6,607 nt of DNA from an uncultured Eubacteriales bacterium (GCA_900550705.1 URTG01000095.1:1-6607); one strand, 5' to 3'. Positions 1 through 6,494 are shown, counted from the first letter of the stretch. Notes: generated from the sequence alone by a model not told the origin. A program made the numbers and translations.

Positions 1-29
1 CGTATGATTTCCTGTCGGTAGATCGCGGC

Positions 30-80
30 AGCCCCTTTCTGGCTGGTTTTCTCTCAAGTCAATTTTACCAAAAAGGGGCT
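30..80 (+). repeat. Wide inverted repeat in the leader of the small membrane-protein gene
   Basis: AGCCCCTTT at 30-38 is perfectly complementary to AAAGGGGCT at 72-80, with a shorter TGGT (44-47) / ACCA (67-70) pairing inside. This could fold as a long interrupted hairpin in a leader transcript, or be a protein-binding inverted repeat. There is no T-run directly after either arm, so it is not a standard terminator. A weak TATACC at 89-94 could be a -10 box for the gene at 128, but no convincing -35 accompanies it. Nothing else was recognised in 1-127. Confidence 0.3.
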
Positions 81-127
81 CCGCTTTCTATACCATAACC
101 AAAGCGTTATAGCGAGGTAGCAACTCG

Positions 128-424
128 ATGATGAACGACGAAAAGTTCCTAAAAGCCATCCTTGCGGCCATCGCGTTTTTCTGCTTTTCCTTCTACGTCC
201 ATCCCAGCCACAGTTGTCGCCTTCTTCGGGAACTCTTTCCTGAAAATCCCGAAGTACAGCGGCGGACCGGCCGCAACTTGTTTGTGCTGTTCTTCGGCGC
301 AGGGATTGCCATGATTCCCTTAGTGTTCTACCGCCGATTCTTCTGGGGCTGGCTGGCTGATCTGTCCTTCGTACTGTACATTATCACGCTGATTCTGGTC
401 GTTTGGTGCAGCAGAAAACGTTAA
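128..424 (+). CDS. Small hypothetical three-helix membrane protein
   Basis: A 98-residue protein that I do not recognise. Three hydrophobic stretches are visible: about residues 7-24, 51-68 and 72-93. Between the first two lies a charged loop (about 25-50) with several Arg, Glu and Pro. The tail ends in CSRKR, so the C-terminus is probably cytoplasmic by the positive-inside rule, which with three helices puts the N-terminus outside; this is inference. The start at 128 is one of two adjacent ATGs; GAGG at 114-117 lies 10 nt upstream, a modest ribosome binding site that favours the first. The DNA is about 53-58% G+C in the lines I counted, clearly below the neighbouring genes (63-68%), which may mean recent acquisition or simply membrane-protein composition. 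It is transcribed towards the minus-strand cluster and shares a terminator with it. No function can be assigned. Confidence 0.65.
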   Translation: MMNDEKFLKAILAAIAFFCFSFYVHPSHSCRLLRELFPENPEVQRRTGRNLFVLFFGAGIAMIPLVFYRRFFWGWLADLSFVLYIITLILVVWCSRKR

Positions 425-427
425 TAA

Positions 428-467
428 AAAGTGAAGTATCTCTGTCTTTACAGAGGTACTTCACTTT
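428..467. terminator. Bidirectional intrinsic terminator between convergent genes
   Basis: An 18-bp stem (428-445 with 450-467, one T-G wobble at 439/456) closes on the 4-nt loop CTTT. Read on the minus strand the stem runs into TTTTTATT (430-423), a good U-tract, 2 nt after the stop of the vWA gene. Read on the plus strand it is followed by TTTATTTAT, weaker but usable, just after the stop of the small membrane-protein gene. It therefore serves both converging transcripts in a 45-bp intergenic space. Confidence 0.9.
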
Positions 468-469
468 AT

Positions 470-2212
470 TTATAGCTGCAACAAAATATCACTCAGCCGC
501 TTTCCCGCCGAGCCGCCGAAGTCCTCGGCGCGGCGGATGCGGAGGAAGGAGGCGCCGTAGATCATGCGCTCGTTTTCCAGCTCGTCGTCGTTGCCCAGGA
601 AGACGCCCAGCACGTAGGCCCCGTCCCGGCGGAGCTTGCGGACCTGGAAGCAGGTGTCCCGGACGGCGGCGTCGCCCACATAGACCTCCGGCGCACCCTC
701 CCGATGGCGGCCGCTGACCATGTCGTTGGGCAGACCGTCGCTGAACACCACCACGATCTTGTGGTCCTCCTTCCGGCCCATCAGGCCCCGTCCGGCGGCG
801 GCTAAGGCTAAGCCGTCCCGGTTGTTGGAGGTAGCCCGATACTCCAGGATCTTCTTGTCCGCCTCCGGCTTGTCGTCGTAGTCCCGGAAGCGGCGCAGCA
901 CCGTGCAGTTGCCATAGGTGCAGTAGCTCATCACCCGGTGAGGAATTTGAATTCGGCTCAGGGCGGCGCTGAACAGGTAGCTTTGCAGGGCCACCATGGC
1001 CTGGCGGTGGGCCTGGGAGCCGCTGGCGTCGATGAGCAGCTCCACCACGATGGTAGAGCTGTCCTGCCGGACGATTTTGTCAAACAGCTTGGGGTTTTCG
1101 CACCGCCCCACCCGCCACAGGGCGCTGTTTACCAATATGCCCCGGTCGGCGCGGTAGACCTCCGGCTCGTTCCGCAGATTCAGGGCATTGCGGAAGGCCA
1201 GCTCAATGCTGCGGATGCCCTGCTGGGCGGCGTCCCGGTGGTCCTCCAGCATGGCCCGGTTGCCGTCCCGGCAGGCCCGCAGGGCCTGGGCACGGGCGGA
1301 GGTGCCCTCATAGGCTTCGGGGGGCAAACCGTCGGTAAGGAGCAGCCGCCGCGCCTCGTGGATGCCGGTGCACACCGCCCGCTCCATCTCCTCCGCCTCC
1401 TTCTCCGTCTGGAAGCTGGGGCCGAAGGTTTGCAGCAGATAGTCCGGAATGGCCGCCAGGGCCTCGTCAGACAGCTCCATCCCGGCGGCGGGGTCGGCCT
1501 CTGCCTTCTCATATTGCAGCTCGGGCTGCTGCTCATCCAGAACGACCTGGTCCTCCTCCCGCTCCGGGTCCAGCTCGAACAGGTCCTCGGGCAGCTCCGA
1601 TTCGGGCAGAATGTCCTGGCTGTGGTCCGGGGCAAAGTAGCGGGTGAAGACCTTTTTATACAGCAGCACCGCCTGGTCCACCAGGCTCCGGGCATCGCCG
1701 CAGTCGGCGCATTGCTCCAGATAGCGGTGCAGCTTGTCCAGCATCTCGTCGAACCCGGCGAAGTTGGCCAGAATACGGGTGTCCTCCGCCGTGGCCGCCT
1801 GGGGGAACTGCTCCGTCAGCCAGTAGATATACACCCAGTCCCGGGCGGTGGCCCGCCAGTGCAGCCGGTCGCCGGAGAGCACCTCACAGGCCGCCTGGGC
1901 CGCCAGAGTGACCACCCCGGGCCGCTCCGCCGCCAGCTGCCGCCGCACGGCGTATTCCAGACACAGGTGGGTGACGGGCAGCAAAATGTCCATGTTGAAG
2001 GCCGCGTATCGGTGCCGCCGCAGCCACAGATTCAGCTCGTCCAGGCCGAACAGCTTGTCGCCGCCCCCCAGAATGACCCCCTCGTACACCTCCATCATGC
2101 CGCCCGCCCTGGTAAAGGGCCGGCTCATCCGCTGGACGTACTCCGGGCAGACCCGCCGCCGGTGATTTTCCGACACAGTGAAAAACAGGCTCTCCTGTCT
2201 GCCAATACTCAC
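470..2212 (-). CDS. vWA-domain protein, CobT/NorD-like partner of a MoxR ATPase
   Basis: A 580-residue protein. The C-terminal part (about 385-580) is a vWA domain: DASGS at 395-399 is the metal-ion-dependent adhesion site signature DxSxS, T461 with NRDG at 464-467 fits the middle MIDAS loop, and SDG at 491-493 supplies the last acidic residue. DG followed by Leu/Ala-rich helix and then SDG resembles the vWA domains of CobT and NorD. The N-terminal half (about 40-200) is helical without a recognised domain; residues 201-245 are a very acidic linker, as in CobT-type proteins. No signal peptide or membrane helix is seen, so it is probably cytoplasmic. Proteins of this class work with a MoxR/CbbQ/CobS ATPase to remodel or metallate a client, and that ATPase is encoded 12 nt upstream. 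The start chosen is GTG at 2212, with only GGGGG 6 nt before it; ATG at 2128 or 2098 are alternatives, and translational coupling is likely. No CobT chelatase partner is nearby, so a cobaltochelatase role is not claimed. Confidence 0.87.
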   Translation of the reverse strand: MSIGRQESLFFTVSENHRRRVCPEYVQRMSRPFTRAGGMMEVYEGVILGGGDKLFGLDELNLWLRRHRYAAFNMDILLPVTHLCLEYAVRRQLAAERPGVVTLAAQAACEVLSGDRLHWRATARDWVYIYWLTEQFPQAATAEDTRILANFAGFDEMLDKLHRYLEQCADCGDARSLVDQAVLLYKKVFTRYFAPDHSQDILPESELPEDLFELDPEREEDQVVLDEQQPELQYEKAEADPAAGMELSDEALAAIPDYLLQTFGPSFQTEKEAEEMERAVCTGIHEARRLLLTDGLPPEAYEGTSARAQALRACRDGNRAMLEDHRDAAQQGIRSIELAFRNALNLRNEPEVYRADRGILVNSALWRVGRCENPKLFDKIVRQDSSTIVVELLIDASGSQAHRQAMVALQSYLFSAALSRIQIPHRVMSYCTYGNCTVLRRFRDYDDKPEADKKILEYRATSNNRDGLALAAAGRGLMGRKEDHKIVVVFSDGLPNDMVSGRHREGAPEVYVGDAAVRDTCFQVRKLRRDGAYVLGVFLGNDDELENERMIYGASFLRIRRAEDFGGSAGKRLSDILLQL

Positions 2213-2224
2213 GGCGCGCCCCCG

Positions 2225-3079
2225 TCAGCCCAGCCGGGTGGTGACCACGTCCTGCACCAGCTGGAACTCATACTCGTCAAAGCATTTGTTGGTGATACAC
2301 AGGGCCACCGCGTCCTTGGGGGCCATGCCGTTGGCCATGAGCCGCAGGGCGGCGATCATGCCCCGCAGGTCCACCGGATGGGTGGAGATCTCCCCGTTCA
2401 CCGCCTTCTCGTTCAGGTCCAGGAACAGGCCGATGCACTGCTTGAGCTGGGTCTCGTCCGCCCCGGGGGCGTCGGCCTTCAGCAGATCGCGGAGCTGAAC
2501 TTCCCCCAGGGTGGGCATCCGGATCACCGAGAAGCGGGAGACCAGGGCCTCGTTCAGCTCCCGGGTGCCGGCATAGCCATAGTTCATGGTGGCGATGAAC
2601 CGGGCGGCGGGGTGCATGGGGATGCGGGCGTAGCCGGGCACGTCGATGAGCCGCCGGTAGTCCAGCACCGAGTGGAGCACCGCCACCGCGTCGTTCTTGG
2701 CCATGTTGATCTCGTCCAGAATACAGAAGCCGCCGCACTGGGCCGCCTGGGCCACCGGGCCGTTCCGCAGCCGGACCTCCCCCGCCGTGAAGGTGTCTGT
2801 GCCGATGAGGGTGCTGCTGTCCGTGTTCACATGGAAGGACACGTTATAGGACGGCCGGCCGAACAGCCAGGCCAGATTGTCCGCCAGAATATTCTTACCC
2901 GTGGCCTTTCCGCCGCACAGCAGCACATTCTCCCCCTGAAGCAGGGCGGACACCGCCAGCTCCAGAATTTCGTCCCCGATAAACTCCACCGGCGGCTTTG
3001 TCACCCGGTCCTGCACCGCCGGGTCCACAGGGTACTGCGCCTTGAACTGCGCCAGGCGCGCACGCAAATCGTCTCTCAT
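2225..3079 (-). CDS. MoxR-type AAA+ ATPase (AAA_5, CbbQ/NorQ/CobS-like)
   Basis: A 284-residue ATPase. Visible motifs: Walker A GGKATGKN at 56-63, Walker B CILDEIN at 119-125 (D122, E123), sensor 1 N166 in ATMN, a probable arginine finger R182 in SRF, and sensor 2 R239 in HPVDLRG. The layout and length are those of the MoxR branch of AAA+ proteins, which form rings and act as chaperones together with a vWA protein. Oddity: the last Walker A residue is Asn instead of the usual Thr/Ser that helps bind Mg2+. I chose ATG 3079 because GGAG lies 8 nt upstream; the frame stays open to an ATG at 3127, but that one has no ribosome binding site and its codons run through a hairpin. The gene lies between the DUF2461 gene (62 nt upstream) and the vWA gene (12 nt downstream), which strongly suggests a functional ATPase/vWA pair. 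The client is unknown. Confidence 0.92.
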   Translation of the reverse strand: MRDDLRARLAQFKAQYPVDPAVQDRVTKPPVEFIGDEILELAVSALLQGENVLLCGGKATGKNILADNLAWLFGRPSYNVSFHVNTDSSTLIGTDTFTAGEVRLRNGPVAQAAQCGGFCILDEINMAKNDAVAVLHSVLDYRRLIDVPGYARIPMHPAARFIATMNYGYAGTRELNEALVSRFSVIRMPTLGEVQLRDLLKADAPGADETQLKQCIGLFLDLNEKAVNGEISTHPVDLRGMIAALRLMANGMAPKDAVALCITNKCFDEYEFQLVQDVVTTRLG

Positions 3080-3099
3080 GCTATCTTCTCCAGTTGTGC

Positions 3100-3123
3100 T
3101 CCCGCTCCGTTGGGAGAGCGGGA
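3100..3123 (-). other. Hairpin in the gap before the MoxR gene
   Basis: TCCCGCTC (3100-3107) pairs perfectly with GAGCGGGA (3116-3123), an 8-bp GC-rich stem with an 8-nt loop. On the transcribed minus strand it is not followed by a U-run, so it is not a canonical terminator there; it sits about 8 nt before the GGAG of the MoxR gene. On the plus strand TTTTT follows only 7 nt later. It may stabilise or punctuate the operon mRNA between the DUF2461 gene and the ATPase/vWA pair; this role is inferred. Confidence 0.5.
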
Positions 3124-3141
3124 ACATAAATTTTTCGTCTC

Positions 3142-3807
3142 TTACTCCCCATCCGCCGCGACGCTGATGAGGTACTGGTAAAACGGCACCAGGAAGCGGA
3201 AGCCGTCCATGACCTGGTCCGCAAGCTGGGGGGTGAACAGCAGGTCCTCGCAGTTCCAGTCGGCGGAAATGCCCAGCTGGCGGCGGTTGTACCAGGGGGA
3301 GAGGAGGGGGCCGGGGTCGCCCTTGGGGCGCTTGTAGCAGGCACCCTCCAGGCGGAATTCCTTCCGGCGGTTCAGCCTGCGGGCCAGCTTCTCCAGGGGG
3401 GCGGGGTCCCGGTCGATGCGGGCGCGGAGCTTGGCCATAAAGGCGGGGGGCGCGCTGTAGCAGCCCATGCCGTAGCTGTAATACTCCGGGGCGATCTCAA
3501 AATAGAGACAGGGGGTGCTGCCCTCGTTCTCGTTGGGGCGGCGGAGGGTGAACCACAGGTGTTCCTTATAAGGTCCCCGGCCGAACAGCCGCCGGGCGTC
3601 CCGGTAGATGCGGCTCACCTTGCAGCTCAGGCCCAGCTTGGGGAACTCCTGGGTCATGCGGGCGGTGATCTCCTCCGCCAGGGCACGGAGGGGGAGGTCC
3701 ACGGTGGTCTGGAACGCCTCCTTACGGGCCTGGAACCAGCTGCGCTCATTGTTCAGCCGCAGGCCCCAGAGGAAGTCAACGCTGGCCTGAGAAAATCCTT
3801 CAAACAT
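3142..3807 (-). CDS. DUF2461 (TIGR02453) family protein
   Basis: A 221-residue protein, about the usual length for DUF2461. Family hallmarks are seen: NNERSWF at 19-25 near the N-terminus, the stretch beginning RIYRDARR at 66-73, then GPYKEH at 78-83, the aromatic YSYGMGCYSAPP at 110-121, and a C-terminal segment (about 185-212) with a conserved-looking LADQVMDGF. There is no signal peptide or membrane helix, so it is presumably cytoplasmic. No biochemical activity is established for the family, and none is claimed here. The ATG at 3807 has AGGAG 8 nt upstream, which places the start firmly. It begins only 14 nt after the stop of the VanW-domain gene, so the two are almost certainly co-transcribed; the MoxR gene follows after a 62-nt gap with a hairpin. 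Confidence 0.9.
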   Translation of the reverse strand: MFEGFSQASVDFLWGLRLNNERSWFQARKEAFQTTVDLPLRALAEEITARMTQEFPKLGLSCKVSRIYRDARRLFGRGPYKEHLWFTLRRPNENEGSTPCLYFEIAPEYYSYGMGCYSAPPAFMAKLRARIDRDPAPLEKLARRLNRRKEFRLEGACYKRPKGDPGPLLSPWYNRRQLGISADWNCEDLLFTPQLADQVMDGFRFLVPFYQYLISVAADGE

Positions 3808-3821
3808 GGCGTGTGCTCCTC

Positions 3822-5633
3822 TCAGGTCCCGGCGGACTCGGCGGGGGGCTGGGTCTCGGCGGACGTGGTCCCGGTGTCGGCCTTCGTCTCGGTGGACGCG
3901 GCTCCGGTATCCGTTCCCGTCTCCGGCTTCGTCGGCGCGGCGGGGGCCGGGGCGGCGGGGGGCTGACCGTTGGTCCAGGTGCTGGGGTCGCCGTCAGCGG
4001 GGTTGTAGTGATACAGACGGGGGCGCATCTGATAGACGCTCTTGCCCATGTTCTGCTTCTCCAGCAGGCTGCCCGCCTTGTCATAGATGTAGCGGGTGGT
4101 GGTGGCGCTCTTGCCGGTGTAGGCGTTCTGCTTCCGGTCCAGGACCAGGGTGCCCCGGGGCACGGAGCTGTCCGCCACATACTTGGTGGTGGGGGTCACC
4201 TCGTCATAGACCTTGCTCTTGGGCACGGCATAGACGCCGTCGTCATTGGTGCCGTAGATCTTCACCGTCAGCTTGCGCTTGCCCCCCTCGTCATAGCTCT
4301 GGGTGACGATCTTGATGGGGTAGTTGGTGCTGTTTTCAAAGCGGAAGTCGGTGGAGCCGTAGTACACCGTGGCATCCATGCCCGGGTCCACATAGCCGGT
4401 GTTATAGCGGTGGTTCTTCCGCTCCACGATCTTCAGGTTGGTGTGGAGCACCGCATAGTAGATGGTGGAGGACACCTGACAGGTCCCGCCGCCCACCTCG
4501 TCCACCGAGGCCCCGCCGGAGTAGACGGGGGCCGCCAGATACCCCTTGCTGGCCGAGCGGCTGCCGGTGGTATTATTATAAGAGAACACCTCGCCGGGGA
4601 GCAGGATCACCCCGTTGCAGGCGGAGGCGGACAGCTTTACGTTGCTCTTTCGGTTGGCGGAGCCGGACACATTGGTGGTGCCGGAGCCAAGCACGTCCCG
4701 GAACAGCTTGGCCTCCAGGGCGGCCTTGGTCATGCTGGGCTGGGTGATGGTCAGGGGGATGGAGAAGGTCTCCCCCTCCCCGGCGGCCTCATAGGCGGAC
4801 CGCAGCCTGTCCACGTTGAAGTCCACGCCCACCGACTCCGCCTCGATCTGGTGGTCCTGGTTCATGGCGGCGTCCTTGGCCTGGGAATAGAGCTCCCGGT
4901 GGATGGCGTCAAAGTCCGGGGCCTGGGGCGGGACCTGTCCGGCGGTAAGCTCCGCCGTCTCGGTGACGGTGCCCTCCTTCCCCTGGCCCAGCTTCTCCGC
5001 AAAGGCCAGGTTCATGGCCTGGCTCACGGCGTTCACCGCCTCGGTCCGGTCCATGCCCGGGCCGGTTTTGCCCTTGGTCATGGTCAGCTGGTCGCCGGAC
5101 ACCTGATAGGTGGCCAAAATCATGCTGCTGCCCGCCGCCTGGTCGGCCTGCTCCAGCTGGGCCTCCAGCGCCTCGGGCACCGCCCCGTCGCTCTGGGGCA
5201 GGGGCAGGTCGGTCTTGCTCAGCCCCAGCCGGTGGGCCAGATAGGCCCCGCCCCGGGTGACGGGGTTGCTCCGCCCCACCGAGAACGCCTCCTGGGCGGC
5301 GGCGCTCCAGTCATAGCTCAGCTGGTCGGCGGTCAGGGTGCCGGTCCAGTCCCCGTGGCGCAGCTCCACGGCGATCTCCCCGCCGTGATCCGCCTGGGCG
5401 GCGGTCATGGTGGACTGGATCTCCTCCCGGGTCAGGCCGGACACGTCCTGTCCCGCAAGGGACACATTGGGGAAGGCCCCGGCCAATCCCCCCGTCCACA
5501 CGCACAGCCCCGCATAGGCCGCGCACAGCACCGCCGCCGCCCCCGCGGCCACGACCGCCCCGGTCCGCCGGCCCTGCTGGTTCTTCTGGTTCCCGCCCTG
5601 GAGCCGGGCTCCGGGCTTTTTTTCCTCTGGCAT
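3822..5633 (-). CDS. Membrane-anchored VanW-domain envelope protein
   Basis: A 603-residue protein. Order of parts: a short basic N-terminus (1-24), one transmembrane helix (about 25-46) acting as signal anchor, two extracytoplasmic repeats resembling putative peptidoglycan-binding (PG_binding_4) domains (about 52-165 and 170-295), the VanW domain (about 305-445) with its signature GGGTCQVSST at 381-390, a G5-like beta segment (about 465-545), and a Pro/Ala/Thr-rich low-complexity tail (556-603). VanW proteins occur widely in Clostridia and are thought to act at the cell wall; the molecular activity is not settled and the name does not imply vancomycin resistance. I prefer ATG 5633 over the in-frame ATG at 5648 because GGAGG lies 8 nt before it. 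It is the first gene of the four-gene minus-strand cluster, with its own promoter at 5725-5753 and a leader of about 85 nt containing a strong hairpin. Confidence 0.92.
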   Translation of the reverse strand: MPEEKKPGARLQGGNQKNQQGRRTGAVVAAGAAAVLCAAYAGLCVWTGGLAGAFPNVSLAGQDVSGLTREEIQSTMTAAQADHGGEIAVELRHGDWTGTLTADQLSYDWSAAAQEAFSVGRSNPVTRGGAYLAHRLGLSKTDLPLPQSDGAVPEALEAQLEQADQAAGSSMILATYQVSGDQLTMTKGKTGPGMDRTEAVNAVSQAMNLAFAEKLGQGKEGTVTETAELTAGQVPPQAPDFDAIHRELYSQAKDAAMNQDHQIEAESVGVDFNVDRLRSAYEAAGEGETFSIPLTITQPSMTKAALEAKLFRDVLGSGTTNVSGSANRKSNVKLSASACNGVILLPGEVFSYNNTTGSRSASKGYLAAPVYSGGASVDEVGGGTCQVSSTIYYAVLHTNLKIVERKNHRYNTGYVDPGMDATVYYGSTDFRFENSTNYPIKIVTQSYDEGGKRKLTVKIYGTNDDGVYAVPKSKVYDEVTPTTKYVADSSVPRGTLVLDRKQNAYTGKSATTTRYIYDKAGSLLEKQNMGKSVYQMRPRLYHYNPADGDPSTWTNGQPPAAPAPAAPTKPETGTDTGAASTETKADTGTTSAETQPPAESAGT

Positions 5634-5648
5634 ACGGTATCCCTCCAT

Positions 5649-5679
5649 CGCCCCGGCCGGTTCCGCCGGGGCGGTTTTT
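5649..5679 (+). terminator. Plus-strand-oriented intrinsic terminator in the VanW-gene leader
   Basis: A perfect 9-bp GC stem (CGCCCCGGC at 5649-5657 with 5665-5673), a 7-nt loop, then GG and TTTTT (5675-5679). The orientation is that of a plus-strand terminator, yet no plus-strand gene precedes it. In the minus-strand transcript the same hairpin sits in the 5' leader, 2 nt before the GGAGG of the VanW-domain gene. It could stop antisense transcripts entering the operon, or influence translation initiation; both are inference. Confidence 0.6.
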
Positions 5680-5724
5680 CCTTATCTTATGAAAAATCGG
5701 ACGAAAATGGTCAGACTAAGAGAT

Positions 5725-5753
5725 ATTATACCACTCCGGGGGTTGGGTTACAA
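5725..5753 (-). promoter_or_regulatory. Sigma-A-type promoter of the VanW-DUF2461-MoxR-vWA cluster
   Basis: On the minus strand TTGTAA (5753-5748, four of six consensus matches) is followed after exactly 17 bp by a perfect TATAAT (5730-5725). TGG directly before the -10 makes it an extended -10. Transcription should begin near 5718, giving a leader of about 85 nt. The -35 begins only 4 bp after the U-tract of the hpf terminator. Confidence 0.8.
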
Positions 5754-5757
5754 CAGT

Positions 5758-5798
5758 AAAAACACCACAAGGCCCGCTGTTTCCAGCGGGCCTTGTGG
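5758..5798 (-). terminator. Intrinsic terminator of hpf
   Basis: A perfect 15-bp stem (CCACAAGGCCCGCTG at 5765-5779 with 5784-5798) and a 4-nt loop. On the minus strand it is followed by TG and TTTTT (5762-5758). It lies 45 nt after the hpf stop codon, so hpf is transcribed as a single-gene unit or as the last gene of one. On the plus strand there is no good T-run. Confidence 0.93.
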
Positions 5799-5843
5799 CT
5801 TTGAAGGAGATATATTTAGGTTGGAAAATGCTTGCAAATTGGA

Positions 5844-6395
5844 TCAGGCCTCGTCCTCGATAATCCCGTAGCCGCCGTCGTTGCGGCGGTAGACCACGGC
5901 GAAGCGACCGTCGCCGCCCTCGTCCTTAAAGGCGAAGAAGCTGTGGCCCAGCAGATTCATCTGCAAAATGGCCTCGTCCCGGGTCATGGGCTTGATGGGG
6001 AAGCGCTTGCTGCGGACCACGCGGTACTCGCCCTCCTCCGGCTCGTCGGGGGCGAAGGAGGACAGCTCATCCAGGTCCAGCACCCGTTCAAAGGCGCCCT
6101 GACGCAGCCGCTTCTCCAGGCGGGTCTTGTTCTTGCGGATCTGGCGCTCCAGGGTGGTGACGGCGGCGTCGATGGAGGCGTGCATATCGGAGGTGCTCTC
6201 CGACACGCGGAAGATGGTTCCGTTGGAGCGGATGGTGATCTCCACCCGATTGAGCCGTTCCTTCTCCAGACTGAAGGTCACCGCGGCGGTGGCGTCCTCT
6301 TTGAAGAAACGGTCCAGCTTCCCTACCTTTTTCTCTGCATACGCATGGATGGCGTTGGGCAGGTTCACCTTTTTGTCCGTAAACACGAATTTCAT
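5844..6395 (-). CDS. hpf: Long-form ribosome hibernation promoting factor HPF
   Basis: A 183-residue protein matching the long HPF type of Gram-positive bacteria. The N-terminal domain (about 1-100) is the RaiA/YfiA beta-alpha fold that binds in the decoding region of the 30S subunit and blocks mRNA and tRNA. A linker (about 105-122) joins it to the C-terminal dimerisation domain (about 124-181), recognised by VVRSKRF, LGHSFFAF at 149-156 and the ending YRRNDGGYGIIE. In this family the C-terminal domain joins two 70S ribosomes into a 100S dimer in stationary phase or starvation. The start is ATG 6395: AGGAG lies 8 nt upstream and the sequence from MKFVFTDKKV onwards fits the family, while the 33 extra in-frame codons to 6494 run through the promoter. 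It has its own promoter and terminator. Regulation by growth phase is expected for the family; the direct repeat at the promoter is a candidate control site. Confidence 0.97.
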   Translation of the reverse strand: MKFVFTDKKVNLPNAIHAYAEKKVGKLDRFFKEDATAAVTFSLEKERLNRVEITIRSNGTIFRVSESTSDMHASIDAAVTTLERQIRKNKTRLEKRLRQGAFERVLDLDELSSFAPDEPEEGEYRVVRSKRFPIKPMTRDEAILQMNLLGHSFFAFKDEGGDGRFAVVYRRNDGGYGIIEDEA

Positions 6396-6432
6396 ATGTT
6401 CCGCTCCTTTCGCCCCAAAGGGCTGGTTCTCG

Positions 6433-6454
6433 GGAGGGGGAGGGTCCCCCCTCC
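6433..6454 (-). promoter_or_regulatory. GC-rich hairpin in the hpf leader
   Basis: GGAGGGGG (6433-6440) and CCCCCTCC (6447-6454) form a perfect 8-bp stem with a 6-nt loop in the predicted leader of about 64 nt. The transcript arm carries AAGGAGG, a strong Shine-Dalgarno-like sequence with no start codon at useful distance. A second small helix (CCTTT 6406-6410 with AAAGG 6417-6421) overlaps the true ribosome binding site of hpf. A role in mRNA stability or translation control is inferred. Confidence 0.45.
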
Positions 6455-6465
6455 TTGTGCCTCTT

Positions 6466-6494
6466 ATTATACCATAGCTTTCAAAAAAATCCAT
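6466..6494 (-). promoter_or_regulatory. hpf promoter, extended -10 type
   Basis: A perfect TATAAT on the minus strand (6471-6466) preceded by TGG gives an extended -10. At 17-bp spacing the -35 position (6494-6489) reads ATGGAT, a poor match, so the extended -10 and the A/T-rich DNA upstream (6500-6526), possibly an UP element, probably carry the promoter. Transcription should start near 6459. Confidence 0.75.

Noticed and set aside
403..717. Plus-strand frame overlapping the end of the small membrane gene
   Set aside because: It reads through the bidirectional terminator and then becomes an Arg/Pro-rich shadow of the vWA gene.
470..3079. Cobaltochelatase CobS/CobT or NorQ/NorD
   Set aside because: The pair has the same architecture but no CobN, nitric oxide reductase or other client gene is in the window, so the specific names are not supported.
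3080..3127. 16-residue N-terminal extension of the MoxR ATPase
   Set aside because: The upstream ATG lacks a ribosome binding site and the codons come from the intergenic hairpin; ATG 3079 has GGAG 8 nt upstream.
938..3181. Plus-strand open frame of 747 codons opposite the vWA and MoxR genes
   Set aside because: It lies antisense to two genes with clear domain motifs, its translation is rich in His, Gln, Gly and Val without recognisable domains, and long shadow frames are expected in GC-rich DNA.
3822..5633. Vancomycin resistance determinant
   Set aside because: VanW domains are widespread in Clostridia outside van clusters, and no vanH, ligase, vanX or two-component genes are present.
3813..5759. 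Plus-strand open frame of 648 codons opposite the VanW-domain gene
   Set aside because: A Gly/Leu/His-rich shadow of the true gene; it runs through the terminator hairpin and the operon promoter.
5689..5871. 60-codon plus-strand frame between hpf and the VanW-domain gene
   Set aside because: It covers the operon promoter and the perfect 15-bp hpf terminator and has no ribosome binding site.
6396..6494. 33-residue N-terminal extension of HPF
   Set aside because: These codons span the -10 box and the leader hairpin; the ATG at 6395 has a proper ribosome binding site and matches the family start.
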